From NCBI RefSeq assembly GCF_900108565.1, contig NZ_LT629971.1, forward strand, positions 4,092,001 through 4,156,000: a stretch of DNA of 64,000 nucleotides, in the 5' to 3' direction. Below, piece after piece: positions 32,445-40,817 of the stretch. The notes under the pieces were generated by a model that was given only the letters and a program-made list of their open reading frames with translations, was not told the origin of the DNA and made no database searches. Position 1 is the stretch's first letter. The number at the start of each line of letters is the position of its first letter. The position numbers and the translations under genes were made by a program. Source of the stretch: Mycolicibacterium rutilum. GTDB taxonomy: Bacteria > Actinomycetota > Actinomycetes > Mycobacteriales > Mycobacteriaceae.

Positions 32445-33008
32445 TCAGCTCGGCGCCGGCCCGACCAGCAGTTGCCGGATGACCGGGCGCGCCCACGCGA
32501 TCAACTCGTCGTGGCTGAGATCGGCGACCGCGGGATTGGCCAGTACGTAGCGGGTGGTGGCCAACCCGATCACGAACGCCCCCATCAGGCCGGCCCGCTG
32601 CGCCGGGTGGTCGGGCGCCACCTTGCTCAGCGCCGGCGCCACCTGCGTGGCGAACACCTGGCGCATGGTGTCGGCGGCGCTGCTGCTGGTCATCGCCGCC
32701 CGCAGCAGCGCGACGAACGTGGTGTCGTCCTCCCACACCGCGAAGAACCGTGGCAACAACGCGTCGGCGACCTCGTCGGGCGCCACCTCGGTGAGGTCGG
32801 GCAGGTCGAGGGTGAACTCCGCGGCCGCGGCGAACAACTCCTGCTTGCTGCCGAAATACCGGATCACCAGCGCCGGGTCGATGCCGACGTCGGCCGCGAC
32901 GGCCCGCAACGTGGTGCGTTCGAAGCCGTCGGCGCCGAAGCGCCGCCGCGCGGCGGCCAGGATGTCGGCGCGGGTCGCCCGGGCGTCGCGGGTGCGTGCT
33001 GCAGCCAT
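32445..33008 (-). CDS. TetR-family transcriptional regulator
   Basis: A 187-residue TetR protein. TRADILAAARRRFGADGFERTTLRAVAADVGIDPALVIRYFGSK is the helix-turn-helix region, and the Tyr-Phe of RYFGSK is the usual end of that domain. The C-terminal domain is of the TetR_C type found in monooxygenase regulators. ATG 33008 is preferred to 33026 because the latter lies within an operator-like repeat. It is divergent from an FAD monooxygenase, and two related inverted repeats sit in the 91-bp gap. Confidence 0.85.
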   Translation of the reverse strand: MAAARTRDARATRADILAAARRRFGADGFERTTLRAVAADVGIDPALVIRYFGSKQELFAAAAEFTLDLPDLTEVAPDEVADALLPRFFAVWEDDTTFVALLRAAMTSSSAADTMRQVFATQVAPALSKVAPDHPAQRAGLMGAFVIGLATTRYVLANPAVADLSHDELIAWARPVIRQLLVGPAPS

Positions 33009-33020
33009 GGGACCAGGGTA

Positions 33021-33038
33021 TGTCATCAGCTGTTGACA
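33021..33038. promoter_or_regulatory. TetR operator O1 (near regulator)
   Basis: TGTCA-tcagctgt-TGACA: perfect 5-bp arms with an 8-nt spacer that itself contains cagctg. Same core as the second site 43 bp away. Confidence 0.6.
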
Positions 33039-33060
33039 ACGGCTGGGGGTCGGCCTAGCG

Positions 33061-33084
33061 TCAAGTCACCAGCTGTTGACTTGA
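33061..33084. promoter_or_regulatory. TetR operator O2 (near monooxygenase)
   Basis: TCAAGTCA-ccagctgt-TGACTTGA: perfect 8-bp arms, 8-nt spacer, 15 bp upstream of the monooxygenase ATG and overlapping where its promoter should be. Confidence 0.65.
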
Positions 33085-33099
33085 TCGGGAGGCGCGGAC

Positions 33100-34611
33100 A
33101 TGACCGGATCACTCGAAAGCCCCGGCGTCCTGGTCGTCGGGGCGGGACCCACCGGGCTCACCGCGGCCATGGAGCTGTCGCGCCTCGGCGTGGCGGTGCG
33201 CATCGTCGACCGCGCACCCGAGCCGTCTCCCACGTCCCGCGCGCTCGGTGTTCAGGCGCGCACGCTGGAGTTGCTGCGCGTGCGCGGGGTCGGCGACGAG
33301 CTGCTGCGCGCCGGCAACCGGGCCTCGGCGACGACGCTGTACGCGCGTGGCCGCAGGCTCGCCGCCCTGCACTTCGACCGGATGGCGAGCGATTTCAACT
33401 TCATCCTGCTGCTCGCGCAGTCGGAGACCGAACGCCTGCTCGCCGAGCAACTCGCCACGCAGGGCGTGAAGGTCGAGCGCGGCGTGGAAGTGGTCGGCCT
33501 GCAGCAGGGCCCCGGCGATGTGCAGGTGCGGCTGCGCACGACCCACGGTGACCAGGAGACCGTCACCGCGGCGTACGTGATCGCCGCCGACGGCGCGCAC
33601 AGCCCGATCCGCAAGGCACTCGGGCTGCCGTTCGAGGGCAGGTCGATGACGCACAACTACGTCCTCGGCGACGTCCACCTGGTCGGTGGCGTGCCCGAGG
33701 ATCAATTGTCGATCTTCCTGGCGCCCAACGGATTTCTCGCGGTCTTCCCGATGGGCGACGGACGGTTCCGATTCATGGCCACCGACCCCGACGGGCTGGC
33801 CGGCGAGGCGCCCGAGCCGGACCTGACGGCGATCCAGCGCCTCTACGACCGCGTCGCGCCCATTCGGGCCGAGCTCTACGAGCTGAACTGGAGTTCGCGC
33901 TTCCGGATCAACAGTCGGCACATGACCACGCTGCGCAGCGGGCGGGTGTTCTTCGGCGGCGACGCCGCGCACGTGCACAGCCCCGCGGGCGGACAGGGCA
34001 TGAACGCAGGCATCCAGGACATGATCAACCTGGCGTGGAAGCTGGCGATGGTGCTCGACGGGCGCGCTCACGAGCATCTGCTCGACACCTACGAAACGGA
34101 TCGCCTGCCGGTGATCACCCAACTGGTCCGCATGACCGAACGCGCGACCACGCTCTTCAACTCCACCAACCCGGTCGCGCACGCCGCGCTGACCGCGCTG
34201 GCCCCGCGGCTGCTGGGCCGGTCGGCCGTACAGGACAAAGCGGTGCCGCGGCTCGGCCAGCTCGCCGCGACCTACCGCAACGCCCCGCTGGCCGCGGGCG
34301 GCGGGCGGACCGGCTCGCTGCGCGCCGGTGACCGGGTGCCCGACTCCGAGGTGACGACCGTCGCGGGCGAGCATCGCCGGCTCTACGACCTGCTCGACCT
34401 GTCCCGGCTCACGCTGCTCACCGCGACCGGTGATGCGCCCGAGCAGTATCTCAACATCGTTGCGGTGCAGCATGTCTCGGCCGGTGTCGACGGCTGGTGG
34501 CTGGTCCGTCCGGACGGCTACCTCGCGGCCGCGGGCCGGGCAGGCGATCAGCGGACGATGACGCGCTGGCTCGACCGCTGGTTCATCCCGCGCAGCGCGG
34601 CCACCGGATAG
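33100..34611 (+). CDS. FAD-dependent aromatic monooxygenase (PHBH/PheA-type)
   Basis: A 503-residue flavin monooxygenase. VLVVGAGPTGLTAAMELSRLG is the FAD Rossmann site, YVIAADGAHSPIRKALG the DG motif, and VFFGGDAAHVHSPAGGQGMNAGIQD the GD motif; the C-terminal 120 residues form the thioredoxin-like domain of the phenol hydroxylase/RIFMO group. It should hydroxylate an aromatic or polyketide ring with NAD(P)H and oxygen. GGGAGG precedes the ATG by 6 nt. The divergent TetR and two matching operators suggest induction by its substrate, either for degradation or for drug inactivation. Confidence 0.85.
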   Translation: MTGSLESPGVLVVGAGPTGLTAAMELSRLGVAVRIVDRAPEPSPTSRALGVQARTLELLRVRGVGDELLRAGNRASATTLYARGRRLAALHFDRMASDFNFILLLAQSETERLLAEQLATQGVKVERGVEVVGLQQGPGDVQVRLRTTHGDQETVTAAYVIAADGAHSPIRKALGLPFEGRSMTHNYVLGDVHLVGGVPEDQLSIFLAPNGFLAVFPMGDGRFRFMATDPDGLAGEAPEPDLTAIQRLYDRVAPIRAELYELNWSSRFRINSRHMTTLRSGRVFFGGDAAHVHSPAGGQGMNAGIQDMINLAWKLAMVLDGRAHEHLLDTYETDRLPVITQLVRMTERATTLFNSTNPVAHAALTALAPRLLGRSAVQDKAVPRLGQLAATYRNAPLAAGGGRTGSLRAGDRVPDSEVTTVAGEHRRLYDLLDLSRLTLLTATGDAPEQYLNIVAVQHVSAGVDGWWLVRPDGYLAAAGRAGDQRTMTRWLDRWFIPRSAATG

Positions 34612-34619
34612 TTCCTACG

Positions 34620-35306
34620 ATGGCCGCCATGGCGGCACCGACATCCGGCGCGCGGCACGAGCTGCCCGGCACCCTCGTCGAGGTCGTCGGCAACCGGCTG
34701 CGCGACGCCATCCTCAGCGGGGTGCTCGCGCCCGGCGAGAAGATCCGGGAGGAGCAGGTCTGCGCCGATTACGGGATCAGCCGGGCGCCTCTGCGCGAGG
34801 CGCTGCGACTGCTGGCTCAGCAGGGACTCGTCGAACATCTCCCCCGCCGCGGCTCCCGTGTCGCCGAGTGGTCCGCGTCAGACATTCTGCAGCTTTACGG
34901 GTTACGCGCGGTCCTGGAGCGCCACGCCATCGAAACCGCGCTACCGCTGGCCGATCCGAAACGCGCGCTGGCGCCGGTGCGCCGCGCGTTCGACCGGATG
35001 CGCGCGGCCACCGACCAACTCGCCCGCGACGACGCGCACCGGATGTTCCACGCCGCGGTGGTGGGGCTGGCGGGTAACCGTCAACTCGACATCGCGCTCG
35101 AGCCCATCCTGCTCAAGCTGCAGGTGCCGATGGCAATGAACATGCGCGAGGAGGCCCGCCGCAGCACCACGCGCGACGGCATCGCCCGGCACCGCGCGAT
35201 CCTGCGCGCGCTCGAGGCAAACGACGCCGACACCGTGCTCGCGGCGCTCGACAGCCACGGCCATCTCGACTTCAACGGAGCGCTAACACAACCGACACAC
35301 GACTGA
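34620..35306 (+). CDS. GntR-family (FadR/VanR subgroup) regulator
   Basis: A 228-residue protein. The winged helix is in residues 18-85: VVGNRLRDAILSGVLAPGEKIREEQ, then GISRAPLREALRLLAQQGLV and PRRGSRVAEWS. The C-terminal FCD-like all-alpha domain has the expected metal- or ligand-binding pattern (RMFHAAVVGLAGN). Start is the first of two close ATGs. A perfect inverted repeat lies 17 bp past its stop, in front of the allophanate hydrolase gene, so it most likely controls that operon. Confidence 0.85.
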   Translation: MAAMAAPTSGARHELPGTLVEVVGNRLRDAILSGVLAPGEKIREEQVCADYGISRAPLREALRLLAQQGLVEHLPRRGSRVAEWSASDILQLYGLRAVLERHAIETALPLADPKRALAPVRRAFDRMRAATDQLARDDAHRMFHAAVVGLAGNRQLDIALEPILLKLQVPMAMNMREEARRSTTRDGIARHRAILRALEANDADTVLAALDSHGHLDFNGALTQPTHD

Positions 35307-35323
35307 CGCGCGATCGCCATGAT

Positions 35324-35342
35324 TCTGTCGACAATCGACAGA
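35324..35342. promoter_or_regulatory. GntR operator before allophanate hydrolase operon
   Basis: TCTGTCGA-caa-TCGACAGA: perfect 8-bp arms, 3-nt spacer, ending 1 bp before the ATG. The TGT...ACA edges agree with FadR-type GntR sites. Confidence 0.6.
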
Positions 35343-35343
35343 C

Positions 35344-36750
35344 ATGGTGGTGGATGCGAGAGGACCGTCGATAGGACCGTCGGTCGCCGAGATCCTGGCG
35401 TCGCACGCGAGCGGTACCGGGTCGCCGACCAAGACCGCGGCCCGCGTCGCCGACGCCGTCGCGGCCAGGGGCGAGGACGGCACCTGGCTGTCCACTGTGC
35501 CCCGCGAGCAGCTGATCGCGGCCGCCGCCGAAATCGAAAACCGGCCCGGTGCACGCACTCTGCCGCTCTACGGGGTGCCGTTCGGGGTCAAGGACAGCAT
35601 CGACGTCGCGGCCGTACAGACCACGCTGTCGTGTCCGGACTACGCCTACACCGCGACCGCGACGGCGCCGGTGGTGCAGCGACTCCTCGACGCGGGCGCG
35701 CTGTATGTCGGCAAGACCAACCTCGACCAGTTCGCGACCGGGCTCAACGGGACCCGCACGCCGTATCCGGTGCCGCGCAGCGTCTACGGCGGCGACATGA
35801 TCTCCGGCGGCTCGAGTTCGGGATCGGCGCTGGCGGTCGCGCTCGGCCAGGTGCCGTTCGCGGTCGCCACCGACACCGCCGGGTCGGGACGGGTGCCCGC
35901 CGCGCTCAACGGCGTGATCGGGTTCAAACCCTCACGCGGGCTGATCAGCACCGTGGGCCTGGTCCCGGCGTGCAAGTCGTTGGACTGCATCAGCATCATG
36001 GCCGGCTCGATCGACGACGTCGACCGGGTCTTCGACGTGGCTGCCGGTCGTGACGACGCCGACCCGTGGTCGCGGGACCGCGGGCCGCGGCGCGCGGCGA
36101 CGCCGCCGAGGGTGGGCTTGCCGCCGGCACACGAACTCGAGTTCTTCGGCGACGAGCAGATGCGCGACGCGCATCTGGCGTTCCGCGACCACCTGGCCCG
36201 CACGCACGACGTCGTCGAGGTCTCGCTGGCGCCGTTCCTGGCGGCCGGTGAGCTGCTGTACCAGGGACCGTGGGTGGCCGAACGACTGGTCGAGTTCGCC
36301 GATTTCCTTGCCGAACAACCGGATTCGATCCACCCCGTGGTCCGCGAGATCCTGCAGGGCGGACACCGCTACACGGCCGTCGACGCGTTCGCCGCGCTGC
36401 ACCGCATGCGCGAACTCAAGGTGCAGGTGGACCGGTTGTGGCGCTCGCTGGACGTCCTCGTGGTGCCGACGATCGGCACCACGTTCACCGTCGACGAGGT
36501 GATCGCCGCGCCGATCGACTGCAACACGACGCTGGGCCACTACACGCATTTCGGCAACCTGCTCGACCTGCTCGGGGTGGCGATCCCGCTCGGGATCACC
36601 GCCGACGGGCGCCCGCACAGCGCGACGCTGCTGGGTGCCGCGCTGACCGACGACACCGTGCTCGAGTTCGCCGCGCAGCTGCTCGACGAACCGCGCGCGG
36701 TCCCGCCCACCCCTTCTGCCGTCCCCACCGTCGTCGAGGAGCACGCATGA
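35344..36750 (+). CDS. atzF: Allophanate hydrolase (amidase-signature, AtzF-like)
   Basis: A 468-residue amidase-signature enzyme. The Ser-cisSer-Lys triad is Lys83 in GVKDSIDV, Ser157 in GGSSSGSA and Ser181 in DTAGSGRVP, which keeps a constant 8-residue offset from the AtzF triad I remember. GLNGTRTPYPVPRSVYG and the C-terminal GHYTHFGNLLDLLGVAIP favour allophanate hydrolase over general amidases. It would convert allophanate to CO2 and ammonia. The separate C-terminal domain of long AtzF/DUR proteins is absent. The stop overlaps the next ATG by 4 bp. No ribosome site is seen before the ATG, so the start is moderately certain. Confidence 0.75.
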   Translation: MVVDARGPSIGPSVAEILASHASGTGSPTKTAARVADAVAARGEDGTWLSTVPREQLIAAAAEIENRPGARTLPLYGVPFGVKDSIDVAAVQTTLSCPDYAYTATATAPVVQRLLDAGALYVGKTNLDQFATGLNGTRTPYPVPRSVYGGDMISGGSSSGSALAVALGQVPFAVATDTAGSGRVPAALNGVIGFKPSRGLISTVGLVPACKSLDCISIMAGSIDDVDRVFDVAAGRDDADPWSRDRGPRRAATPPRVGLPPAHELEFFGDEQMRDAHLAFRDHLARTHDVVEVSLAPFLAAGELLYQGPWVAERLVEFADFLAEQPDSIHPVVREILQGGHRYTAVDAFAALHRMRELKVQVDRLWRSLDVLVVPTIGTTFTVDEVIAAPIDCNTTLGHYTHFGNLLDLLGVAIPLGITADGRPHSATLLGAALTDDTVLEFAAQLLDEPRAVPPTPSAVPTVVEEHA

Positions 36751-37439
36751 CCCGCACTGTCGAGGTCGCCGCCGAACCGTCGCCCTATGAACTCGCGGCC
36801 GGCCGCACCGCGCTGATCGTCATCGACATGCAACGAGACTTCCTGCTGCCGGGCGGATTCGGCGAAAGCCTCGGCAACGACGTGGACAGGCTGCGGGTGG
36901 TGGTGCCACCGCTGGCCGCGCTGCTGGCCGCGGCCAGGACCGCGGGACTGATGGTGATCCACACCCGCGAGGGCCACCTGCCCGACCTGTCGGACTGTCC
37001 GCCGGCCAAGCTCAACCGCGGCGCTCCGAGCAAGCGGATCGGTGACCCCGGCCGCTACGGCCGCATCCTGATCCGCGGCGAGTACGGCCACGACATCATC
37101 GACGAGCTCGCGCCCGCCGACGGCGAAGTCGTCATCGACAAGCCCGGCAAGGGCGCGTTCTACGCGACCGCACTGCACGACACGCTCACCGCGGCCGGCA
37201 TCACCCACCTGCTGATCACCGGTGTCACCACCGAGGTCTGCGTGCACACCACCACGCGTGAGGCCAATGACCGCGGCTACGAGTGCCTGGTCGTATCCGA
37301 TTGCGTCGGTTCGTATTTCCCGGAATTCCAGCGGGTCGGGCTCGAGATGGTCAAGGCCCAGGGCGGGATCTTCGGCTGGGTCGCCGACACCGCCGCCGTC
37401 ATTCCCGCGCTGAACGCGCTGACCACCACCGCCGCCTAG
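36747..37439 (+). CDS. Isochorismatase-like cysteine hydrolase, biuret hydrolase-like
   Basis: A 230-residue cysteine hydrolase. Asp27 in IVIDMQRDFLLPGG, Lys132 in VIDKPGKGAFYAT and Cys165 in GVTTEVCVHTTTREAND form the D-K-C triad. The spacing and the EANDRGYEC segment agree with biuret hydrolase (BiuH) of Rhizobium as I recall it, whose product allophanate is the substrate of the enzyme encoded just upstream. Related enzymes act on carbamoylsarcosine, ureidoacrylate or nicotinamide, so the exact ureide is not settled. Confidence 0.7.
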   Translation: MTRTVEVAAEPSPYELAAGRTALIVIDMQRDFLLPGGFGESLGNDVDRLRVVVPPLAALLAAARTAGLMVIHTREGHLPDLSDCPPAKLNRGAPSKRIGDPGRYGRILIRGEYGHDIIDELAPADGEVVIDKPGKGAFYATALHDTLTAAGITHLLITGVTTEVCVHTTTREANDRGYECLVVSDCVGSYFPEFQRVGLEMVKAQGGIFGWVADTAAVIPALNALTTTAA

Positions 37440-37451
37440 AGAGGACCCGCG

Positions 37452-39044
37452 ATGACCGCCGACGTCACCGATCCGCCCGCCGCCCCGTCCGCCACCAGGC
37501 CGTCGCCCATCCCGTGGTGGACCCGCGGCGACCTCAACGCGTTCTTCGGGCTGGGCTTCAACATCCTGGTCAACGTCTTGACCCTGACCGCCCTGATGAT
37601 CGGCGTCATCGCGGTGCCAGCAGCCGATGTGCTGGGCACGGTGCTGCCCGCGCTCGGCGTGGCCCTGATCTTGGGCAACCTGTACTACACGTTCCTGGCC
37701 CGCCGACTGGCCCGCCGCGAGAGCCGCACCGACGTCACGGCACTGCCGTACGGGCCGAGCGTGCCGCACATGTTCATCGTGGTCTTCGTCGTCATGCTGC
37801 CGGTCTACCTCAACACCGACGACCCGATCCGCGCCTGGCAAGCCGGCCTCGCCTGGGCCTTCCTGATCGGCGTCATCGTGATGATCGGCGCGTTCGTGGG
37901 GCCCTACATCCGCAAGCTCACCCCGCGGGCCGCGATGCTCGGCACGCTGGCGGGCATCTCGATCACGTTCATCTCGATGCGGCCGGCCGCACAGATGTGG
38001 GAGGTCGCGTGGATCGGGCTGCCGGTGCTGGCGATCATCCTGATCGGGTTCTTCACCGACGTGAAGCTGCCGGGCAACATTCCGGTCGGCCTCGTCGCGC
38101 TGCTGGTCGGCACCGCGATCGGCTGGGCGGGTGGCTACATGTCGGCACCCGATGTGGGACAAGCGGTTTCCGACATCGCGATCGGCATCCCCGATCTGCG
38201 GATCGACCTGCTGTTCAACGGGCTGGCCGATCTGGCCCCGCTGCTGGGCACCGCGATCCCGTTGGGCGTCTACAACTTCACCGAGGCGATGAGCAACGTG
38301 GAAAGCGCCGCGGCCGCCGGCGACAGCTTCAACCTGCGTAGCGTGCTGCTCGCCGACGGTGCGGGCGCGGTGATCGGTTCGGCGTTCGGTTCGCCGTTCC
38401 CACCTGCGGTCTACATCGGCCACCCCGGCTGGAAGGACGCCGGTGGCCGCGCGAGCTACTCGCTGGCCAGCGGGGTGGTCGTCGGAATCCTGTGTTTCCT
38501 CGGCCTTTTCGGGGTGCTCGACGCGCTGCTGCCCGTGCCGGCCATCGTGCCGATCCTGCTCTACATCGGGCTGCTGATCGGGGCGCAGGCATTCCAGGCC
38601 GTGCCCCGGTTGCACGCGGTCGCGGTCGTTGCGGCGATCCTGCCCAACCTCGCGCAGTGGGCGCACGGGCTGATCGACAACGCGCTCAACGCCGCGGGCA
38701 CGTCGGCGACCGAGGTTGGCGTCGAGGCGCTCAACGGTGCCGGCGTGGTCTACGACGGCCTCAAGACATTCGGCGAGGGCGCGGTGCTCGTCGGCCTGAT
38801 CCTCGGCACCATGGTGACGTTCGTCCTGGAGAAGAAATTCCACTACGCCTCGATCGCGGCGGGCGTGGGTGCGGTGCTGTCGTTCATCGGCTTGATCCAC
38901 GCCCCCGAAGTCGCCTGGGCCGCAAGCCCGGCGGTGGCGCTGGGCTACCTGATGTTCGGGTTGGTGTGCCTGGCGTACGCGCTGCTTCCCGGCGCCAAGG
39001 ACCCGGTCGAGGTCGACGAGTCCGACGTGGTCGCCGGCCACTGA
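37452..39044 (+). CDS. NCS2-type (AzgA-like) permease
   Basis: A 530-residue membrane protein with about 12-14 segments. PIPWWTRGDLNAFFGLGFNILVN opens it, ESRTDVTALPYGPSVPH and TAIPLGVYNFTEAMSNVESA are the half-helix loop motifs of the nucleobase NCS2/AzgA group. It probably brings in the ureide or a purine/pyrimidine-derived nitrogen source used by the two upstream hydrolases. GAGAGGA lies before the ATG, 12 bp after the hydrolase stop. Confidence 0.75.
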   Translation: MTADVTDPPAAPSATRPSPIPWWTRGDLNAFFGLGFNILVNVLTLTALMIGVIAVPAADVLGTVLPALGVALILGNLYYTFLARRLARRESRTDVTALPYGPSVPHMFIVVFVVMLPVYLNTDDPIRAWQAGLAWAFLIGVIVMIGAFVGPYIRKLTPRAAMLGTLAGISITFISMRPAAQMWEVAWIGLPVLAIILIGFFTDVKLPGNIPVGLVALLVGTAIGWAGGYMSAPDVGQAVSDIAIGIPDLRIDLLFNGLADLAPLLGTAIPLGVYNFTEAMSNVESAAAAGDSFNLRSVLLADGAGAVIGSAFGSPFPPAVYIGHPGWKDAGGRASYSLASGVVVGILCFLGLFGVLDALLPVPAIVPILLYIGLLIGAQAFQAVPRLHAVAVVAAILPNLAQWAHGLIDNALNAAGTSATEVGVEALNGAGVVYDGLKTFGEGAVLVGLILGTMVTFVLEKKFHYASIAAGVGAVLSFIGLIHAPEVAWAASPAVALGYLMFGLVCLAYALLPGAKDPVEVDESDVVAGH

Positions 39045-39099
39045 ACGCCGGGTGCCGGGCGTCACAGCCCGCGTCGACCCTGCATTAGATCACCTAACG

Positions 39100-39123
39100 T
39101 TTCGTGGTCAGTTGTCCACGAAA
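39100..39123. promoter_or_regulatory. TetR autoregulatory operator
   Basis: TTTCGTGG-tcagttgt-CCACGAAA: perfect 8-bp arms with an 8-nt spacer, directly upstream of the -10 box of the TetR gene, so binding would block its own promoter. Confidence 0.6.
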
Positions 39124-39128
39124 TCGCT

Positions 39129-39134
39129 TAGGCT
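39129..39134 (+). promoter_or_regulatory. -10 box of leaderless tetR
   Basis: TAGGCT, six nt before ATG 39141. Confidence 0.55.
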
Positions 39135-39140
39135 GCCGGT

Positions 39141-39719
39141 ATGGCCGCCCGCACCCACAGCGCCGATCCCCGCGCCGAACGCGTCCGCACCCGGCTGCGG
39201 GAAGCGGCGTTCGCGCTGGCGCACGAACAGCCGGTCGACCGGCTGACCGTCGGCGACATCGTGGCCCGTGCCGGCGTCAGCAGGCAGGTCTTCTACCGGC
39301 ACTTCGCCGATCGCGACGATGCCGTCGCGACCGCTTTCACCACGGCCTTCGCCACCACGATTGCGGAGGCGACCGGCGGCATCTCCGGCGAGGCGCCGGA
39401 CAGGATCGTGCGGCTGTTCGACTTCGCCGCCGAGCACCGCTCCATGTACCGCAACGTCGTGCCGAGCACGGTGGCCCAGCGCGTGGTCGCCGCCTTCCGC
39501 GCCGAACTGCTGCCGGCCTGCGAGCAGTTGGCGGCGGCGATGTCGACGGTCGCGGACGTCGCCTCCGAAGCCGTCACCCGATTCCTGGTCGGCGGGTTCA
39601 TGGAAGTCCTGCGGTCCTGGATGGAAGACCCGGACTCCGCCGACCTCGGCGGCCGGGTGCGGGCCGCGCTCGCCACCGTCAACTATTTCCGCGAGCAGAC
39701 GCAAACTGCCCCGAAATAA
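39141..39719 (+). CDS. TetR-family transcriptional regulator
   Basis: A 192-residue TetR protein. RLREAAFALAHEQPVDRLTVGDIVARAGVSRQVFYRHFADRDD is the helix-turn-helix domain with the usual FYRHF. The ligand domain is not assignable. Autoregulation is indicated by the perfect inverted repeat in front of its promoter. It may also control the membrane protein gene downstream, which begins 51 bp after its stop, although a stem-loop separates the two. Confidence 0.85.
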   Translation: MAARTHSADPRAERVRTRLREAAFALAHEQPVDRLTVGDIVARAGVSRQVFYRHFADRDDAVATAFTTAFATTIAEATGGISGEAPDRIVRLFDFAAEHRSMYRNVVPSTVAQRVVAAFRAELLPACEQLAAAMSTVADVASEAVTRFLVGGFMEVLRSWMEDPDSADLGGRVRAALATVNYFREQTQTAPK

Positions 39720-39740
39720 CGGGTTTCCGGGGCAGTTTGC
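39701..39740 (+). terminator. Stem-loop overlapping the end of tetR
   Basis: GCAAACTGCCCCG pairs perfectly with CGGGGCAGTTTGC around a 14-nt loop that can add three A-T pairs. The left arm encodes the last codons of the TetR gene. No U-tract follows. Confidence 0.6.
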
Positions 39741-39770
39741 GACTGTTCGCCATAGAGAGGTTCACACACA

Positions 39771-40817
39771 GTGGGTAGACACCACGCCGCCGCCCGGCGA
39801 TCACCGGCCGTGCGCAACACCGTGCTCGCGCTCGGCGGGCTGATCCTCGTCGTCCTGGCGATGATCGCCAGCTATTCCGGTGCCTTCGCCAACCCGACGT
39901 TGCACGATCTGCGGGTGGCCGTCGCCGGTCCCGAACAGCTCGTCGACAGCCTGCGCGGCCAGGATGCGTTGCGGGTCAACGCCGTCGGAGATGCCGGCGC
40001 GGCGCGTGACCAGGTGCTGCAACGCGATGCCGACACCGCGTTCGCGGTCGACCCGGCCGGCGTCCTGACCGTCTACGTGGCAGGCGGTGGCGGGCGCAGT
40101 GTGGCCGTGGCCGCCGAGAACGTCGGCGAGGCCGTCGCGGCGCAGGCCGGGCTGCGCGCGGTCGTCGAGGACGTCGCGCCCGCGTCGGCCGGCGACCCGT
40201 CGGGCACCGTCGAGTTCTATGCGGTCATCTTCCTCTCGATCGGCGCCTCGGTCGGGGCAACCATCCTCGGCCGCTTCATGGGCACCGTGCGACGGCCGGC
40301 CACTCTGCTGTTGCGCACGCTCACCCTCGCCGGGTATTCGGCGGTGCTGGCCGGCGGCGTCACGCTCTACGTCGACGGGGTGCTCGGCGCACTGGTCGGA
40401 CACACCTGGCAGGTGTTCGGCGCGCTGTGGCTCTACTCGATGGCGGTGGGCGGGGCGATCACCGGCGTCGCCGCCGCGCTGGGCACCACGGCCTCGCTGA
40501 TCCTGACCGGGTTTTTGGTCATCATCGGCAACGCCGCGGCGGCCGGCCCGGTCGGCCGGCCCCTGCTGTCGGGGTTCTACGCCACGTTCAGCGGGATCGT
40601 GCCCCAGGGTGCGGGCGTCTCGTTGCTGCGCAGCATCGCCTACTTCGGCGGCAACGGCGCGCAGACCCCGGCGGTCACGCTCGTGTTGTGGGGCGCGGCG
40701 GGCTGCGTGCTGGCAATCCTCGCCACCGCTGCGCGGGTGAATTATCGTGCTCTGCATGACCATTTCGGCCGCGGACGAGACCTACTACGACCTCGGGTCC
40801 TATCACCGGCCGATTGA
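39771..40817 (+). CDS. Membrane protein of the ABC-2/YhgE-like type
   Basis: A 348-residue protein. One N-terminal helix (about 18-38), an extracytoplasmic region of about 110 residues with VAVAGPEQLVDSLRGQ, then about five or six helices (150-335) including GATILGRFMG and GFLVIIGNAAAAGPVG. The layout is that of YhgE/Pip-like or ABC-2 permease-like proteins, but no ATPase gene is adjacent. GAGAGG lies about 10 nt before the GTG. Function unknown. Its last 62 bp overlap the start of the TPR gene. Confidence 0.65.
   Translation: MGRHHAAARRSPAVRNTVLALGGLILVVLAMIASYSGAFANPTLHDLRVAVAGPEQLVDSLRGQDALRVNAVGDAGAARDQVLQRDADTAFAVDPAGVLTVYVAGGGGRSVAVAAENVGEAVAAQAGLRAVVEDVAPASAGDPSGTVEFYAVIFLSIGASVGATILGRFMGTVRRPATLLLRTLTLAGYSAVLAGGVTLYVDGVLGALVGHTWQVFGALWLYSMAVGGAITGVAAALGTTASLILTGFLVIIGNAAAAGPVGRPLLSGFYATFSGIVPQGAGVSLLRSIAYFGGNGAQTPAVTLVLWGAAGCVLAILATAARVNYRALHDHFGRGRDLLRPRVLSPAD
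40743..40748 (+). promoter_or_regulatory. -10 box of leaderless TPR gene, inside upstream gene
   Basis: TATCGT, seven nt before ATG 40756. It lies within the coding region of the preceding membrane protein gene. Confidence 0.5.

Noticed and set aside
36540..39065. A very long open frame on the minus strand opposite the allophanate hydrolase, cysteine hydrolase and permease genes
   Set aside because: High-GC codon bias on the plus strand produces such frames; the protein is Arg/Gly/His/Gln rich with no domain, while the plus-strand genes have clear catalytic motifs.
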